Assembly (NCBI GenBank): GCA_020633325.1
Contig: JACKDX010000001.1
Coordinates: 1,674,001 to 1,738,000, forward strand
From: Myxococcales bacterium
Lineage (GTDB): Bacteria; Myxococcota_A; Polyangia; Polyangiales; GCA-016699535
Length of the DNA: 64,000 nt
Direction of reading: 5' to 3'
The position numbers and the translations under genes are program-made. A model generated the notes under the pieces. It saw only the letters and a list, made by a program, of their open reading frames with translations. It did not search any database and had not been told where the DNA came from. This document shows positions 52,531-61,556 of the stretch, piece after piece (the first letter of the stretch is position 1; every line of letters begins with the position of its first letter).

Positions 52531-53844
52531 ATGCGTTATTACTCCATACTGGATATCGTTTTATTTATCTCATGCTGCGTCATGGGCTGGGCGATACGAC
52601 CAACCAAAGACCTTAGACAACTTCGTTATATTTATCCGTTGATGATGCTAATGGGCTATGGTGCGAGCCTGCTGTTTGAAATCGTGAGCGGTGACCGAGT
52701 CAAAGATCTATTCCTGGTTTCCTCGCAGATAATATGGGTACTCCGTTTCAGCACACTCGGAATGGTGCTCTATTGGTTCGGATACTACACGTCGAGTCGC
52801 TCCACAAAAGGCCCCGATATCGAAAAAACCATCACGCCGCCAATGATTTCCCCGTGGCTCATCGTACCCTGCGCCGTTTTTGTGTTTCTCGCGGACATCG
52901 GTGAGGTCGGATTCGACAATCTACTTAGGAGCTCTTTCTCGCGAAGCTACGGTCAGTTTCAGGAAACAATTCCATGGACCAGCTTTGTCACGAGGCTCGC
53001 TTCGGCACTTGCTTACCCATTAGTTGCTACTGCGGGCGTCGCCTGGGTGAGTTCGCGACGTTCGTTGTATCTTTTGGTCCCTGCCCTGGTGAGCGTCGTC
53101 CCCGTGGCGCGGTTTAGCAGAGGGATGTTTATTCCCGCCGCGGTCTTTGTGCTTACTGCCTCAATCGCGAGTCCAAGAAAAAAGCATTCCGTCGCGATTG
53201 GCGTTTTTGCCGTCTGCTGTGTGCTTGGGTTCATCATGGGTGCACGGCTTCGGCACCAATCGGAAGGTTTCGGTCTGGCCAGCATTGTGGACTACTACAG
53301 TGGTTCAGCGCAGACCGAGTCTGACGAGGCGAGCTCCTTGTTGCGTGATTTGCTCGTCTCGACCAACGTTATGCCCATCACCTCCATGGTCTTTCAAGTC
53401 GGAGTGAGGGCGGAGGGAGACCAGACACTGGGGTATTTGTTGTCCCAACTTCCTATCCCCAGCTTTTTGCTTCCGCAATGGATACCCTACACCAGCCTCT
53501 CCTACGACTTGGGATGGTTTGGATCGGGATATCCTTACCCCCTGATTGGGGAGCTTTGGGTGTTTTTTGGCTGGTGGGGCGCGCTGTTGTTCTGGTTGAT
53601 TGGTATGGTGTGCGCGAAAATCGATGCACGTGTGAAGTGGGGAGGCATCAATACCCGGTATGACTACGTCACATGTGCCTTGTACGGTGCCATGCTCTAT
53701 TTTTCATTTCGATCTTTTCACTCCGGCATGCGATCGGCGCTTCGCCCGCTAGTCTATCTCGCCCTTATAGGCATTGTGATCCGATATTCCCATTCTCGAC
53801 TTGCTGAACGTAACATCTCACCAACGATCCAACGTGCCCACTAA
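52531..53844 (+). CDS. Wzy-like oligosaccharide repeat-unit polymerase
   Basis: A 437-residue integral membrane protein with about ten to twelve hydrophobic helices, for example VLFISCCVMGWAI, WLIVPCAVFVFLADI, YLLVPALVSVVPVARF and YDYVTCALYGAMLYFSF, and a large loop near residues 240-330. This layout, and its place next to a Wzx-like flippase and glycosyltransferases, fits the polymerase that joins lipid-linked repeat units in the periplasm. Wzy proteins share little sequence, so the call rests mainly on topology and context. The next gene starts inside its last codons. No good Shine-Dalgarno is visible; the start is the first ATG. Confidence 0.8.
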   Translation: MRYYSILDIVLFISCCVMGWAIRPTKDLRQLRYIYPLMMLMGYGASLLFEIVSGDRVKDLFLVSSQIIWVLRFSTLGMVLYWFGYYTSSRSTKGPDIEKTITPPMISPWLIVPCAVFVFLADIGEVGFDNLLRSSFSRSYGQFQETIPWTSFVTRLASALAYPLVATAGVAWVSSRRSLYLLVPALVSVVPVARFSRGMFIPAAVFVLTASIASPRKKHSVAIGVFAVCCVLGFIMGARLRHQSEGFGLASIVDYYSGSAQTESDEASSLLRDLLVSTNVMPITSMVFQVGVRAEGDQTLGYLLSQLPIPSFLLPQWIPYTSLSYDLGWFGSGYPYPLIGELWVFFGWWGALLFWLIGMVCAKIDARVKWGGINTRYDYVTCALYGAMLYFSFRSFHSGMRSALRPLVYLALIGIVIRYSHSRLAERNISPTIQRAH

Positions 53845-55342
53845 ACGTCTCGAGGCTTCTGCCGCGAAGGCCAGCACAAACGTTCTTTATGCCTGCATGC
53901 AGGTCCTATGCGTAAGCCTGGGGCTATTCTTGGTTTACAGGGCCGTGATCCGCTCTTTGGGCCCAGGACAGCTGGGGGTCTGGGCGCTCGTTACGTCATG
54001 GGTGGCTATAAGCGGCGCATTGAGCCTAGGGGTTCCGGCGGGGGTCGTCCGCTTCACTGCGAAGTATCTTGCAATTGGCGACAAACGATCAGCGGAGGCC
54101 ATTTTGAGCACCGCTTTGTTGTTCACAATGGTCAGTTCGTCGCTGATGGTACTCTTGGCCTATCCCCTAGGTCTGCACTTCATCCCCGTGTTTTTCGACG
54201 TTGTGAGCCAAGAGCGCGATGCGCTGCGCATTTTTCCAATGTCTTTGCTGGTGTTTTGGGTGTCCTCTGTCGCCAGCACCGTTTTGTCTGCTCTCGACGG
54301 AGCTCATCGCATCAAACAGCGAACCATCGTCTGGATAATAAGCACCGTCATTTTTGCTATGCTAAGCCTGCTTCTCGTTCAACGTTGGCAGCTTATGGGA
54401 CTGATGTATGCTCAAGTAATACAATACATTTCACTCTTCGCTGTTGGGTATTTGTTTCTGCGCCCTGCTCTCAGAATAAATATATCCACGTGTAGCGTTT
54501 CGGCATTTCGGGAACTTCTCGCTTACGGCAGCATATTGCAGATAGCCAATCTATGTGCCATGGCCTACGACCCCGTTACTAAATCGCTGATCGCCTGGTT
54601 CGGAGGTGCTGCCGCCACCGGCTACTATGAGATGGCCCAACGTGTAATCATTCAATTGCGTTCAGTCGTGGTCTCATCTTGTCAAGCCTTATTGCCAACG
54701 TTTGCTTCTCGCTCATTTTCGGATGCTGCGAAGCAAGAGGCAGGGTTTTATGAGACAGTTGCGAACATCACGACTTTTTTTTCGGTCCCAGCCTTCACCC
54801 TTCTTGTGCTGTCGCTCCCCATTGTCAGCATTCTCTGGATCGGCTCTTACCAGCCTGCGTTCGTACTATATGGAATCCTGCTGGCCGTGGGTTGGACGAC
54901 CAACGCCATTTCGGCGCCAGCGTATTTCGCCAGTCTTGGCACTGGGCTCGTAAGACAAGTCGCCGCAGCTCATCTGATCATGGCGCTCTTGAATATCATT
55001 TTGGGGGGTGTCGGCGGTATGCTGGGCGGCCCGGTCGGCGTGGCGATGGGCTGGTCTATGTCCCTTACTGTGGGGAGCGTTATACATATTTGGGCCTATC
55101 GTCGTTGGACGATGCATGATGGCCCGACATTTTCCAAGATCTCCAACCTCAGGCTTATCGTCGCCGGCTTGTTCGGCTACTCGACTGCCATAGGCCTTCT
55201 GGCAAAGCCTGGAAGCCTCAGCATCACGGTTTCCGCTGTTGCGATCGCGCTTGCGGGGCTCGGATGGACTGCGTGGATACACCCCAGCCGAGTGGCTATC
55301 TGGTGTTGGGCGACCCGTCGCGACGCTGCAGCGTCGGTCTAG
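53834..55342 (+). CDS. Wzx-like polysaccharide flippase
   Basis: About 502 residues with some fourteen hydrophobic helices, of the oligosaccharide flippase/MOP superfamily, moving undecaprenyl-linked repeats to the periplasm. It begins ASAAKASTNVLYACMQVLCV and shows ALSLGVPAGVVRFTAKYLA, LLAYGSILQIANLCAMAYD and LIAWFGGAAATGYYEMAQR, typical of polysaccharide biosynthesis proteins of this group. The start is uncertain: GTG at 53834 overlaps the polymerase by 11 bases, TTG at 53801 by 44; I prefer GTG. Its stop shares CTAG with the convergent methyltransferase gene. Confidence 0.88.
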   Translation: MPTKRLEASAAKASTNVLYACMQVLCVSLGLFLVYRAVIRSLGPGQLGVWALVTSWVAISGALSLGVPAGVVRFTAKYLAIGDKRSAEAILSTALLFTMVSSSLMVLLAYPLGLHFIPVFFDVVSQERDALRIFPMSLLVFWVSSVASTVLSALDGAHRIKQRTIVWIISTVIFAMLSLLLVQRWQLMGLMYAQVIQYISLFAVGYLFLRPALRINISTCSVSAFRELLAYGSILQIANLCAMAYDPVTKSLIAWFGGAAATGYYEMAQRVIIQLRSVVVSSCQALLPTFASRSFSDAAKQEAGFYETVANITTFFSVPAFTLLVLSLPIVSILWIGSYQPAFVLYGILLAVGWTTNAISAPAYFASLGTGLVRQVAAAHLIMALLNIILGGVGGMLGGPVGVAMGWSMSLTVGSVIHIWAYRRWTMHDGPTFSKISNLRLIVAGLFGYSTAIGLLAKPGSLSITVSAVAIALAGLGWTAWIHPSRVAIWCWATRRDAAASV

Positions 55343-56220
55343 CGGGGTAAAAACAGAATGTTGGAATAATCGTAAGTCGATCGTAGTTGGTGGCGCACAA
55401 TTTTGCCGCGTTTGTATTCCATGGCGTCGTAACCAAACTGCAAAACTGAATCCAGGAGTTCGCGCGATGAGGCGACTCCGGGGATATTTTGGTCGCCCAC
55501 TTCAATCGACACAATTGGACGGCTCGACGTGAGCGTGTTCACCAAACCGAGCAGGATTTCTTTCTCTGCGCTCTCAGCGTCTATTTTGATGAAGCCGGGG
55601 TTGATGCCGTGTCGTGCGAAAAACTCATCCAGAGGCAAAGCGGCGGCGGAATACTGAGACGCCTTGGCCCTCTTTTTTTGCTTATTCGAAAGACGGGGCT
55701 GATAGGCCGAATTAAATGCCGAGAACGGCACACCAAAGTCATTGACCTCCAACTGAGTGGATGTAGACCAGGCTGCAATGTTGTGAAGCGTGACGTTCTT
55801 TCGACCGAGCGCGTTCTTTTCAAGAACGGCGTATGTGCTAGGCGTTGGCTCAAGGGCATGCACAGATCCGGACTCGCCGACGAGGTGTGATGCAAGAAGT
55901 GTGAAATATCCAAAATGCGCACCAACATCTGCGAACACCATACCTGGTTCGCAGTATTCGAGCGCGAACAAGGTCAAACCCGGCTCGTAAATACGATAGT
56001 TAAAGATGCACGTTGAGACCACCTCGGGCAAAACCACGGTCATCTCGTCACCCCAGAACGTCCGCACGTCTGCTGAAATTACCTTGCCGAGCAGCGCCGC
56101 GTAGCGTGTGAGCAACCGAGAAAGCACCGGCCGCCACGGGTGCAGCACCATCTTGCGCCAACGGGGACTCTCAAGTATTGCAACCTGTTGCTCGAAACAC
56201 TGTCGATCGTGAGACTTCAT
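55339..56220 (-). CDS. FkbM family methyltransferase
   Basis: About 293 residues. The SAM-binding motif is MVFADVGAHFGYFTLLASH, followed by VHALEPTPSTYAVLEKNAL and, later, FIKIDAESAEKEILLGL, which together define FkbM-type O-methyltransferases that often decorate sugars or lipids. The N-terminal ~80 residues are an extra region before the fold. The ATG at 56218-56220 overlaps the stop of the preceding FkbM gene (ATGA) and has GGGAGAGAAGG upstream; a frame six codons longer was discounted. Two coupled FkbM genes in a polysaccharide locus suggest methylation of the repeat unit at two positions. Confidence 0.9.
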   Translation of the reverse strand: MKSHDRQCFEQQVAILESPRWRKMVLHPWRPVLSRLLTRYAALLGKVISADVRTFWGDEMTVVLPEVVSTCIFNYRIYEPGLTLFALEYCEPGMVFADVGAHFGYFTLLASHLVGESGSVHALEPTPSTYAVLEKNALGRKNVTLHNIAAWSTSTQLEVNDFGVPFSAFNSAYQPRLSNKQKKRAKASQYSAAALPLDEFFARHGINPGFIKIDAESAEKEILLGLVNTLTSSRPIVSIEVGDQNIPGVASSRELLDSVLQFGYDAMEYKRGKIVRHQLRSTYDYSNILFLPR

Positions 56221-56951
56221 GCCTTCTCTCCCGCCCACTGTTTCTTCACAAACATGGCGTCAAAATAAACCACCCGTCCTTGCTCGTCATAGTGCTGCTC
56301 AAGCGTGCCCGCAAAAACAAACTCTAGGCCCCAAAAGAGCTCGACCAATTCATGGAAGCTAGCTTGCCCTTCGTAAAGCTCCTGCACGGCCACCTCTATC
56401 AGACAAGCGCTGCTGCGCTCAAGCACTTGGATGCCACCGGAAAGCACATGTTTTTCGTATCCCTGTGCATCGATCTTAATGAAAATCCCTTGCTGTAGCG
56501 TTATTGCTTCCAACACAGCATCTAGCCTACGCTGCTGAACATGCACGCGCGCCTGGCTCTTCACCTGCGGGTATAGTGCGGCGGTGCGATCCGTGGTCGC
56601 AAGCAGTGACGACGACGCGTTATGATCACAATGCCGGAACATTTCGCTCGTGGCTTCTACTGCCCCGAGGGCGACGTTATAGGCGCAGACTCTTTCGGCA
56701 TAAGGTTTTACTGCACGTTGTAGCTCGCAAAACACATCCGGAAGCGGTTCGAACGCATGAACGGTGGCCTCGGGAAAAAGTGCGAGGTATTGTAGTGTGC
56801 TCTGCCCAATGTTCGCGCCCACATCGATCACTGTTCGAATTGGGAAATGTGTAAGCCCGAGCAACGTACGACTAGGCACGTGATAATGGCGAACAATGTC
56901 GAACCCGGCACGCCGCAACGCATTGCGGCCAGCCTTTATTAAAGCACGCAT
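56217..56951 (-). CDS. FkbM family methyltransferase
   Basis: A 244-residue FkbM methyltransferase with the SAM motif TVIDVGANIGQSTLQYLALF, VHAFEPLPDVFCELQ and FIKIDAQGYEKHVLSGG. It differs clearly from its downstream neighbour, so the two are not a recent duplication. It is the first gene of the pair, separated by 64 bases from a divergent glycosyltransferase gene. Methylation of a sugar in the surface polysaccharide is the likely role, by context. A basic N-terminus (MRALIKAGRNALRRAGFDI) may associate with the membrane. Confidence 0.9.
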   Translation of the reverse strand: MRALIKAGRNALRRAGFDIVRHYHVPSRTLLGLTHFPIRTVIDVGANIGQSTLQYLALFPEATVHAFEPLPDVFCELQRAVKPYAERVCAYNVALGAVEATSEMFRHCDHNASSSLLATTDRTAALYPQVKSQARVHVQQRRLDAVLEAITLQQGIFIKIDAQGYEKHVLSGGIQVLERSSACLIEVAVQELYEGQASFHELVELFWGLEFVFAGTLEQHYDEQGRVVYFDAMFVKKQWAGEKA

Positions 56952-57015
56952 TTCTTTAGAGCTCGCCTGAGGCCGACGTGGGCTTTTCCATACCGTTAGC
57001 TATACTCCATTAAGT

Positions 57016-58290
57016 ATGAAAGAGGGACTCCCGCATCCGTTTAGTTGTGCTTTCGGTAGCAAGCTCGGAAACAAGGACGGCCCCGTATTGGTTTTTGATC
57101 TGGATACGACAGGTCATCACACTACATATTTAAGATATCTCTTACAATATTGGAAGGCCCACAGCTTCAAGAAGCTTGTCTTGATCGTGGGACATAATTT
57201 CCCGGTATACGACGAGCTTGAAGTCTCCCCCCCGCATATCGTCATAGTTCGGGTCGCCCCTGAGCAGCGGCAACTTCCGCATTTCGTGAAGCGCATGGGC
57301 CGCTTTCCATGCGCCTTGTGGACATGTTGGTTGGAATGGCGCTTGCTAAACTTTTACGCCAAGCAATGGGGCGCAAGTCACTGTATGGTCATGTACATGG
57401 ATCTGATCCTCTATGGTCCATTGGCGCTTCATTTTCCTTTACACTGCGAAGTGTCTGGGATCTATTTTCGACCTGCTTTTCACTATGGCCCATTGGGATG
57501 GACGAACAACTCCCGAAGGGAGCAAATCCGATCACTTAGGCAAAGGTGTCTCTTAGGCAGCGCGTTGCGGCATGAACGCCTACGCACCGTGTTCTGCTTG
57601 GATCCGTACGCAGTGGGGCCCATCAATCAACTGACCCCGCACCAAAAAGCCGTTTTTCTTCCAGATCCAGTCGAATCCACTTCAAGTGCGGGATTAAAGA
57701 ACGCAAGGCGAACGCTGATTTCTGTCGAGGCTGATCGGAGAGTCTTGTTATTTTTCGGATACATCACACGCCGCAAAGGGATCGGACAGTTGTTAAGTGC
57801 GCTTAAAATTCTGCCGGATGATATTGCTCGACGGAGCTGCTTGCTCCTAGCTGGGAAAATTGATCCCGCAATAGAAAATCTGGTCACCACCGGACTAGCC
57901 GAACTATCGGCGTGTTCGCCATTGCAAGTCATTTCTCACGCCAGCGTGGTGCCGGAACCTCAGGTGATGGACTACTTTTTTGCTTGCGACATCGTTCTTT
58001 GTCCATACCAACACCATGTCGGCATGAGTGGAGTTTTATTGCGTGCGGCAATTTCCCGAAGACCGGTGATCGTATCCAACTATGGCCTGCTCGGCGCGTT
58101 TGCCGACCAACATAAGCTTGGCATCGCCATAGATGCTGACTCTCCCATACAGATTGCAAACGCGATAAGCAAGCTCGTACGCGAGACTCCCATGCCCATG
58201 AGCGATACTGCCGTGCGAACGTTGGAACAACAGTATAGCGCGAGCAACTTCTGCAAGACTATTTTGAAGCATATCACCGAAAGCCACTAA
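57016..58290 (+). CDS. Glycosyltransferase, GT-B fold, family 4-like
   Basis: A 424-residue protein whose C-terminal half matches the donor domain of GT4 enzymes: LLFFGYITRRKGIGQLLSAL, LLLAGKIDPAIENLV, and a region SHASVVPEPQVMDYFFACD followed by VGMSGVLLRAAISRRPVIV. The N-terminal half starts with VFDLDTTGHHTTYLRYLLQY and is less typical, so the acceptor side may be unusual. It stands alone on the plus strand between two minus-strand groups, and its stop shares CTAA with the convergent glycosyltransferase gene. Donor and acceptor are unknown. Confidence 0.82.
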   Translation: MKEGLPHPFSCAFGSKLGNKDGPVLVFDLDTTGHHTTYLRYLLQYWKAHSFKKLVLIVGHNFPVYDELEVSPPHIVIVRVAPEQRQLPHFVKRMGRFPCALWTCWLEWRLLNFYAKQWGASHCMVMYMDLILYGPLALHFPLHCEVSGIYFRPAFHYGPLGWTNNSRREQIRSLRQRCLLGSALRHERLRTVFCLDPYAVGPINQLTPHQKAVFLPDPVESTSSAGLKNARRTLISVEADRRVLLFFGYITRRKGIGQLLSALKILPDDIARRSCLLLAGKIDPAIENLVTTGLAELSACSPLQVISHASVVPEPQVMDYFFACDIVLCPYQHHVGMSGVLLRAAISRRPVIVSNYGLLGAFADQHKLGIAIDADSPIQIANAISKLVRETPMPMSDTAVRTLEQQYSASNFCKTILKHITESH

Positions 58291-59441
58291 TCTTGCGACG
58301 GGTGAATGGTATTGATCTGGCGGCGCGCACGCACCATCATTAAGGAAAAATGCCACCACAACGCGCTGGGCGGATCATCGCGGGTATCGGCACTAATCTT
58401 TTGCTGACTTGCCTCAATCGCGTTAGATAGCCCATGAGCGTGGGTCTCAAGCGTCCAGCGATCTATAATGACTTTACTTTGGGAGCCCATCGCTTGTCGT
58501 TTTTCTGGAGCAAGCGCATGCATCTGCGCCATCACTTCCGCGATTCCTTGAATGGACTCAGAATCAAACGACCAACCGTTAATCCCGTTTTCGACAAGGT
58601 CTTCACGGCATCCGGTCTCGTTCGAGACTAAGACAGGTAGACCCGACGCCATGGCCTCGTTCACCACCAATCCCCATGTGTCCATGCGCGCTGGATGTAC
58701 CAAACAGCGACTCGCGCCATAAAGCATTGCGAGTTCGTCCGGTGACCGCCGTCCCGCAAACCGCACGCCTTTCGCGCAGAGTTGTTTGGCGCGCTCTTCC
58801 AGTGCATTTCGTTCCGGACCGCCGCCGACGATCACCAGACCCCAAGGGTTACTCGTGGTGCGGGAGTAAATCGAATAGGCATCGAGCAGTCGAGCAATAT
58901 TCTTGCGACGAATGAGACGGGAGACACAAATAAAAAATGGGCATGGCCCGACACGCAGGGTTTGCAATAGGCCCTGAGCACTGTCGTGAGGCCTTTGATC
59001 CGAGAAAAAGTCATTGTCGACCACATCGCAGCCTTGAAAGATCTTCTCGGGGGGTGCGCCAAGTTGACTTAGGTAACGAAGCTGGGGTTTCCCTGCTGTG
59101 AAGAATGCATCACATTGCCTCACGATCACGGCCTTCCAGGCCTCAAGCAGCCGAACTCTGAAGTGGTCGTGCTCGGTCGAATCCGAAACGAGCACGACCT
59201 TACGCCGATGTTCCCCCGCCCACCGAAGTGCAAGTAAGTATTCCTCTCGATTCCATCCACAAATAACCACCACATCGGGACTGTGGGTCGATAGCACTTT
59301 CAGCACATCCGCAGTAGAGGATGCCAAACTGACTGCGGTAAGGTTCTTTTGCTGCGCGGCCAAAAGCCGTCTTGTCGCCTCCAGACGAGGGGGATGATAG
59401 CTTTCAAACGCCGCCGCTAGGTACAAGACATGCCCTGTCAT
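58287..59441 (-). CDS. Glycosyltransferase family 4
   Basis: A 384-residue GT-B glycosyltransferase. The donor domain has ICVSRLIRRKNIARLLDAY, VIVGGGPERNALEERA and the E-x7-E loop MDTWGLVVNEAMASGLPVLV with ETGCREDLVENGINGW. It probably adds one sugar of the polysaccharide repeat. Its start lies 38 bases inside the end of the preceding glycosyltransferase gene, so it is the last of a three-gene operon headed by the MshEN-like protein. A C-terminal stretch after ~365 is rich in Arg and His. Confidence 0.92.
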   Translation of the reverse strand: MTGHVLYLAAAFESYHPPRLEATRRLLAAQQKNLTAVSLASSTADVLKVLSTHSPDVVVICGWNREEYLLALRWAGEHRRKVVLVSDSTEHDHFRVRLLEAWKAVIVRQCDAFFTAGKPQLRYLSQLGAPPEKIFQGCDVVDNDFFSDQRPHDSAQGLLQTLRVGPCPFFICVSRLIRRKNIARLLDAYSIYSRTTSNPWGLVIVGGGPERNALEERAKQLCAKGVRFAGRRSPDELAMLYGASRCLVHPARMDTWGLVVNEAMASGLPVLVSNETGCREDLVENGINGWSFDSESIQGIAEVMAQMHALAPEKRQAMGSQSKVIIDRWTLETHAHGLSNAIEASQQKISADTRDDPPSALWWHFSLMMVRARRQINTIHPSQD

Positions 59442-60582
59442 CTCTTCTCCCCCTGTGCACAGCTCGCGCTATGATGTCGTCATACATGCATATATAGCTA
59501 GACACGACCTGATCCCACGCGTACTTATGGCGCGCAAGGTTGCCGCTCGCTTTCGCCCGTCTGCTACGCTCCGCCATAGTCCAGCTTGCCGCGTCGCTTA
59601 GCGCGCCACTAAATGCTGTTAGTCCTCTTTCGGCAATTACACAGGCGCCCTCGGCATCCGACTGTAAACCACTTCCGGGCGTGGTGATAATGGGCGCATT
59701 ACACGCCATGGCTTCGAGCGCCACACAGCTAATGCCTTCGGAAATGGACGGCAGACAGACGGCCCATGACTCTGCCAAATAGCGAAACTTTTCTTTTCCA
59801 TCTATGCCAGGCTCGAGGGTTACGTCGTCGCTTAATCCCAAACGATGCATCATAACCACAAGCCTGGCCTTATATGCCGGTGAGCTGGGGGGACCCGCAA
59901 TACGCAAAGCGATTCGACGAGGACGTGGTAGCTGCGCGTAGGATTCGAGCAGAAGCTCAATGCCCTTCACCGGATCCAGACGACCCAAAAACGCGAAATA
60001 GGGTCGTACAGGCATGACCGGATCTCGCGCATAGCGCGCAACTCGCTCCACGTCGATGCCGTTCGGGATCACGACCACGGGATTATGCGGAAAACGTTGT
60101 TTTATTGCCGCGCACTCTAGCGTTGAAAGCGCATGAACGACAGCGGCACGTTCCAAATCGGGACGCGCAAATTGCCAATACACCGATTTCTTTATCCGTT
60201 TCGCAAAACTATGTCTCCACGAATAATCACTCAACATATTGTGGGGTGAGAGAATAAACGGCTTCGAGTGCCTATTTGATAGGCGAGCAGCGCAAAGCAC
60301 TGGGTGCATCCAAACACCGTGAATGTGGACAAGATTAGCGTCAGGCAGCGCGTCGGCAAAAAGCTGACCAAACCCGGGCGCGTATCGCCACGCTAAACCA
60401 CGCGGCTTGGCGAGTGGCGCGTAAGTTACCAAACTCGACGGAGGATGATGCGCGCGAACCGCCGTGGAGAGAATATGAACATCGTGCCCGGATCTCCTAA
60501 GCGCTCCGGCTAGCTCCGTTAACGCGGTGGTGACACCATAGTTGTCTTCACTAAAATTCTCGACCACATGCAATACTCGCAT
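59404..60582 (-). CDS. Glycosyltransferase family 4
   Basis: A 392-residue GT-B glycosyltransferase. N-terminal acceptor domain: MRVLHVVENFSEDNYGVTTA and FILSPHNMLSDYSW, ending at VVIPNGIDVERV. C-terminal donor domain: YFAFLGRLDPVKGIELLLES, AWAVCLPSIS-like loop with SISEGISCVALEAMACNAPI. It begins six bases after the MshEN-like gene stops, so these are co-transcribed. Its end overlaps the next glycosyltransferase start by 38 bases. Sugar specificity is unknown. Confidence 0.92.
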   Translation of the reverse strand: MRVLHVVENFSEDNYGVTTALTELAGALRRSGHDVHILSTAVRAHHPPSSLVTYAPLAKPRGLAWRYAPGFGQLFADALPDANLVHIHGVWMHPVLCAARLSNRHSKPFILSPHNMLSDYSWRHSFAKRIKKSVYWQFARPDLERAAVVHALSTLECAAIKQRFPHNPVVVIPNGIDVERVARYARDPVMPVRPYFAFLGRLDPVKGIELLLESYAQLPRPRRIALRIAGPPSSPAYKARLVVMMHRLGLSDDVTLEPGIDGKEKFRYLAESWAVCLPSISEGISCVALEAMACNAPIITTPGSGLQSDAEGACVIAERGLTAFSGALSDAASWTMAERSRRAKASGNLARHKYAWDQVVSSYICMYDDIIARAVHRGRRDDRACLVPSGGV

Positions 60583-60588
60583 ATTGGA

Positions 60589-61479
60589 TCATTCGGATTT
60601 CTTCGTCCATTCCTCAATAAATTCCCAGTCGGCGATGAAACCTTTTCGAATCAAAAGGGTGAGCAGGGTTCCGAATAGTTGCTCCCATCGCACCTCCGGC
60701 AGAATTTCGCTCACGTCCATGCCTTGAGAGTGCGCATTGAGCGCATCAATCAAATCCGTCGCAGTCAGAGACTGATTCGTGCCAGAGGCCTGCACCGCGG
60801 AACCGCCCGCGGCCGGCAGTGTCATCGTTGTTCCATCTAGCAAGGTAAGCGTCACCATCCGAACATCGCGCGGAACAGTCTTTTTGGATTCTCGCGGCGT
60901 TGCGGCGCGTGCAAATACCTCGTTTCTCGGGGGCGCGCTCCAACCACGCGAGAGCACCACATCGTTCCGTTCGGTTACCGAGCCCTCCGATATCGGAGTT
61001 ATGCGTTCCGAGACCTCTTCTCTTTGAGGGCCTCTACCGAAGTAATACACGTCTATTGCGCGGCGAATCTCCGAGGGCGGGGCTATCATCGGCTTCACTT
61101 CAATGTGTGCCGCCTCTCTAATCTGATCTAACGCTTTTACATCGCTAGGATCCTGCATTGCGATATACAAGACGGCGTTTCCTTTCCGGACGGTGCGGGT
61201 ATAAACCGGCACGACGCAGTGCCGATCGGCTAGTTCAGCGGGAATAAGATTAAGCAGCTCACGCGTAAACTGTACGTGATACAGAGAAACCCATGGTACG
61301 CTCAATAGCTTAGAAATGACTTGCGTGAACTGGGACTCCGACAGCAAGCCCTTTTCGACGAGGACCTCGCCCAATGTGCGTCCTAAACGCTCGCCCTCGC
61401 GCAAGGCACTCTCGAGTTCCGCATCGCCTACCAACCCGGCGGCCTTTAGCCCTTGACCAATGCTCTTTTGATCGATCAC
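60589..61479 (-). CDS. Free-standing GspE N-terminal (MshEN-like) domain protein
   Basis: A 296-residue protein. Residues ~5-150 match the N-terminal domain of type II secretion/pilus ATPases GspE/MshE: LGRTLGEVLVEKGLLSESQF, LLSVPWVSLYHV, LNLIPAELADRHCVVPVY and LYIAMQDPSDVKALDQI. The ATPase domain itself is missing. Residues ~200-296 form a second region with VTLTLLDGTTMTLPAAG and a C-terminal helical part (LTLLIRKGFIADWEFIEEW). Some MshEN domains bind cyclic di-GMP, so this could be a receptor linking that signal to polysaccharide synthesis; this is inference. It heads an operon with two glycosyltransferases and is divergent, over 77 bases, from the O-antigen-ligase-like gene. Confidence 0.82.
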   Translation of the reverse strand: MIDQKSIGQGLKAAGLVGDAELESALREGERLGRTLGEVLVEKGLLSESQFTQVISKLLSVPWVSLYHVQFTRELLNLIPAELADRHCVVPVYTRTVRKGNAVLYIAMQDPSDVKALDQIREAAHIEVKPMIAPPSEIRRAIDVYYFGRGPQREEVSERITPISEGSVTERNDVVLSRGWSAPPRNEVFARAATPRESKKTVPRDVRMVTLTLLDGTTMTLPAAGGSAVQASGTNQSLTATDLIDALNAHSQGMDVSEILPEVRWEQLFGTLLTLLIRKGFIADWEFIEEWTKKSE

Positions 61480-61556
61480 GCTATCTCGTGGGAATCTGAC
61501 ATCGCGCCCTAGCCTATTGAGCTACCCGCCACGCGTCAAGCGAGCAAACGAGGGTT

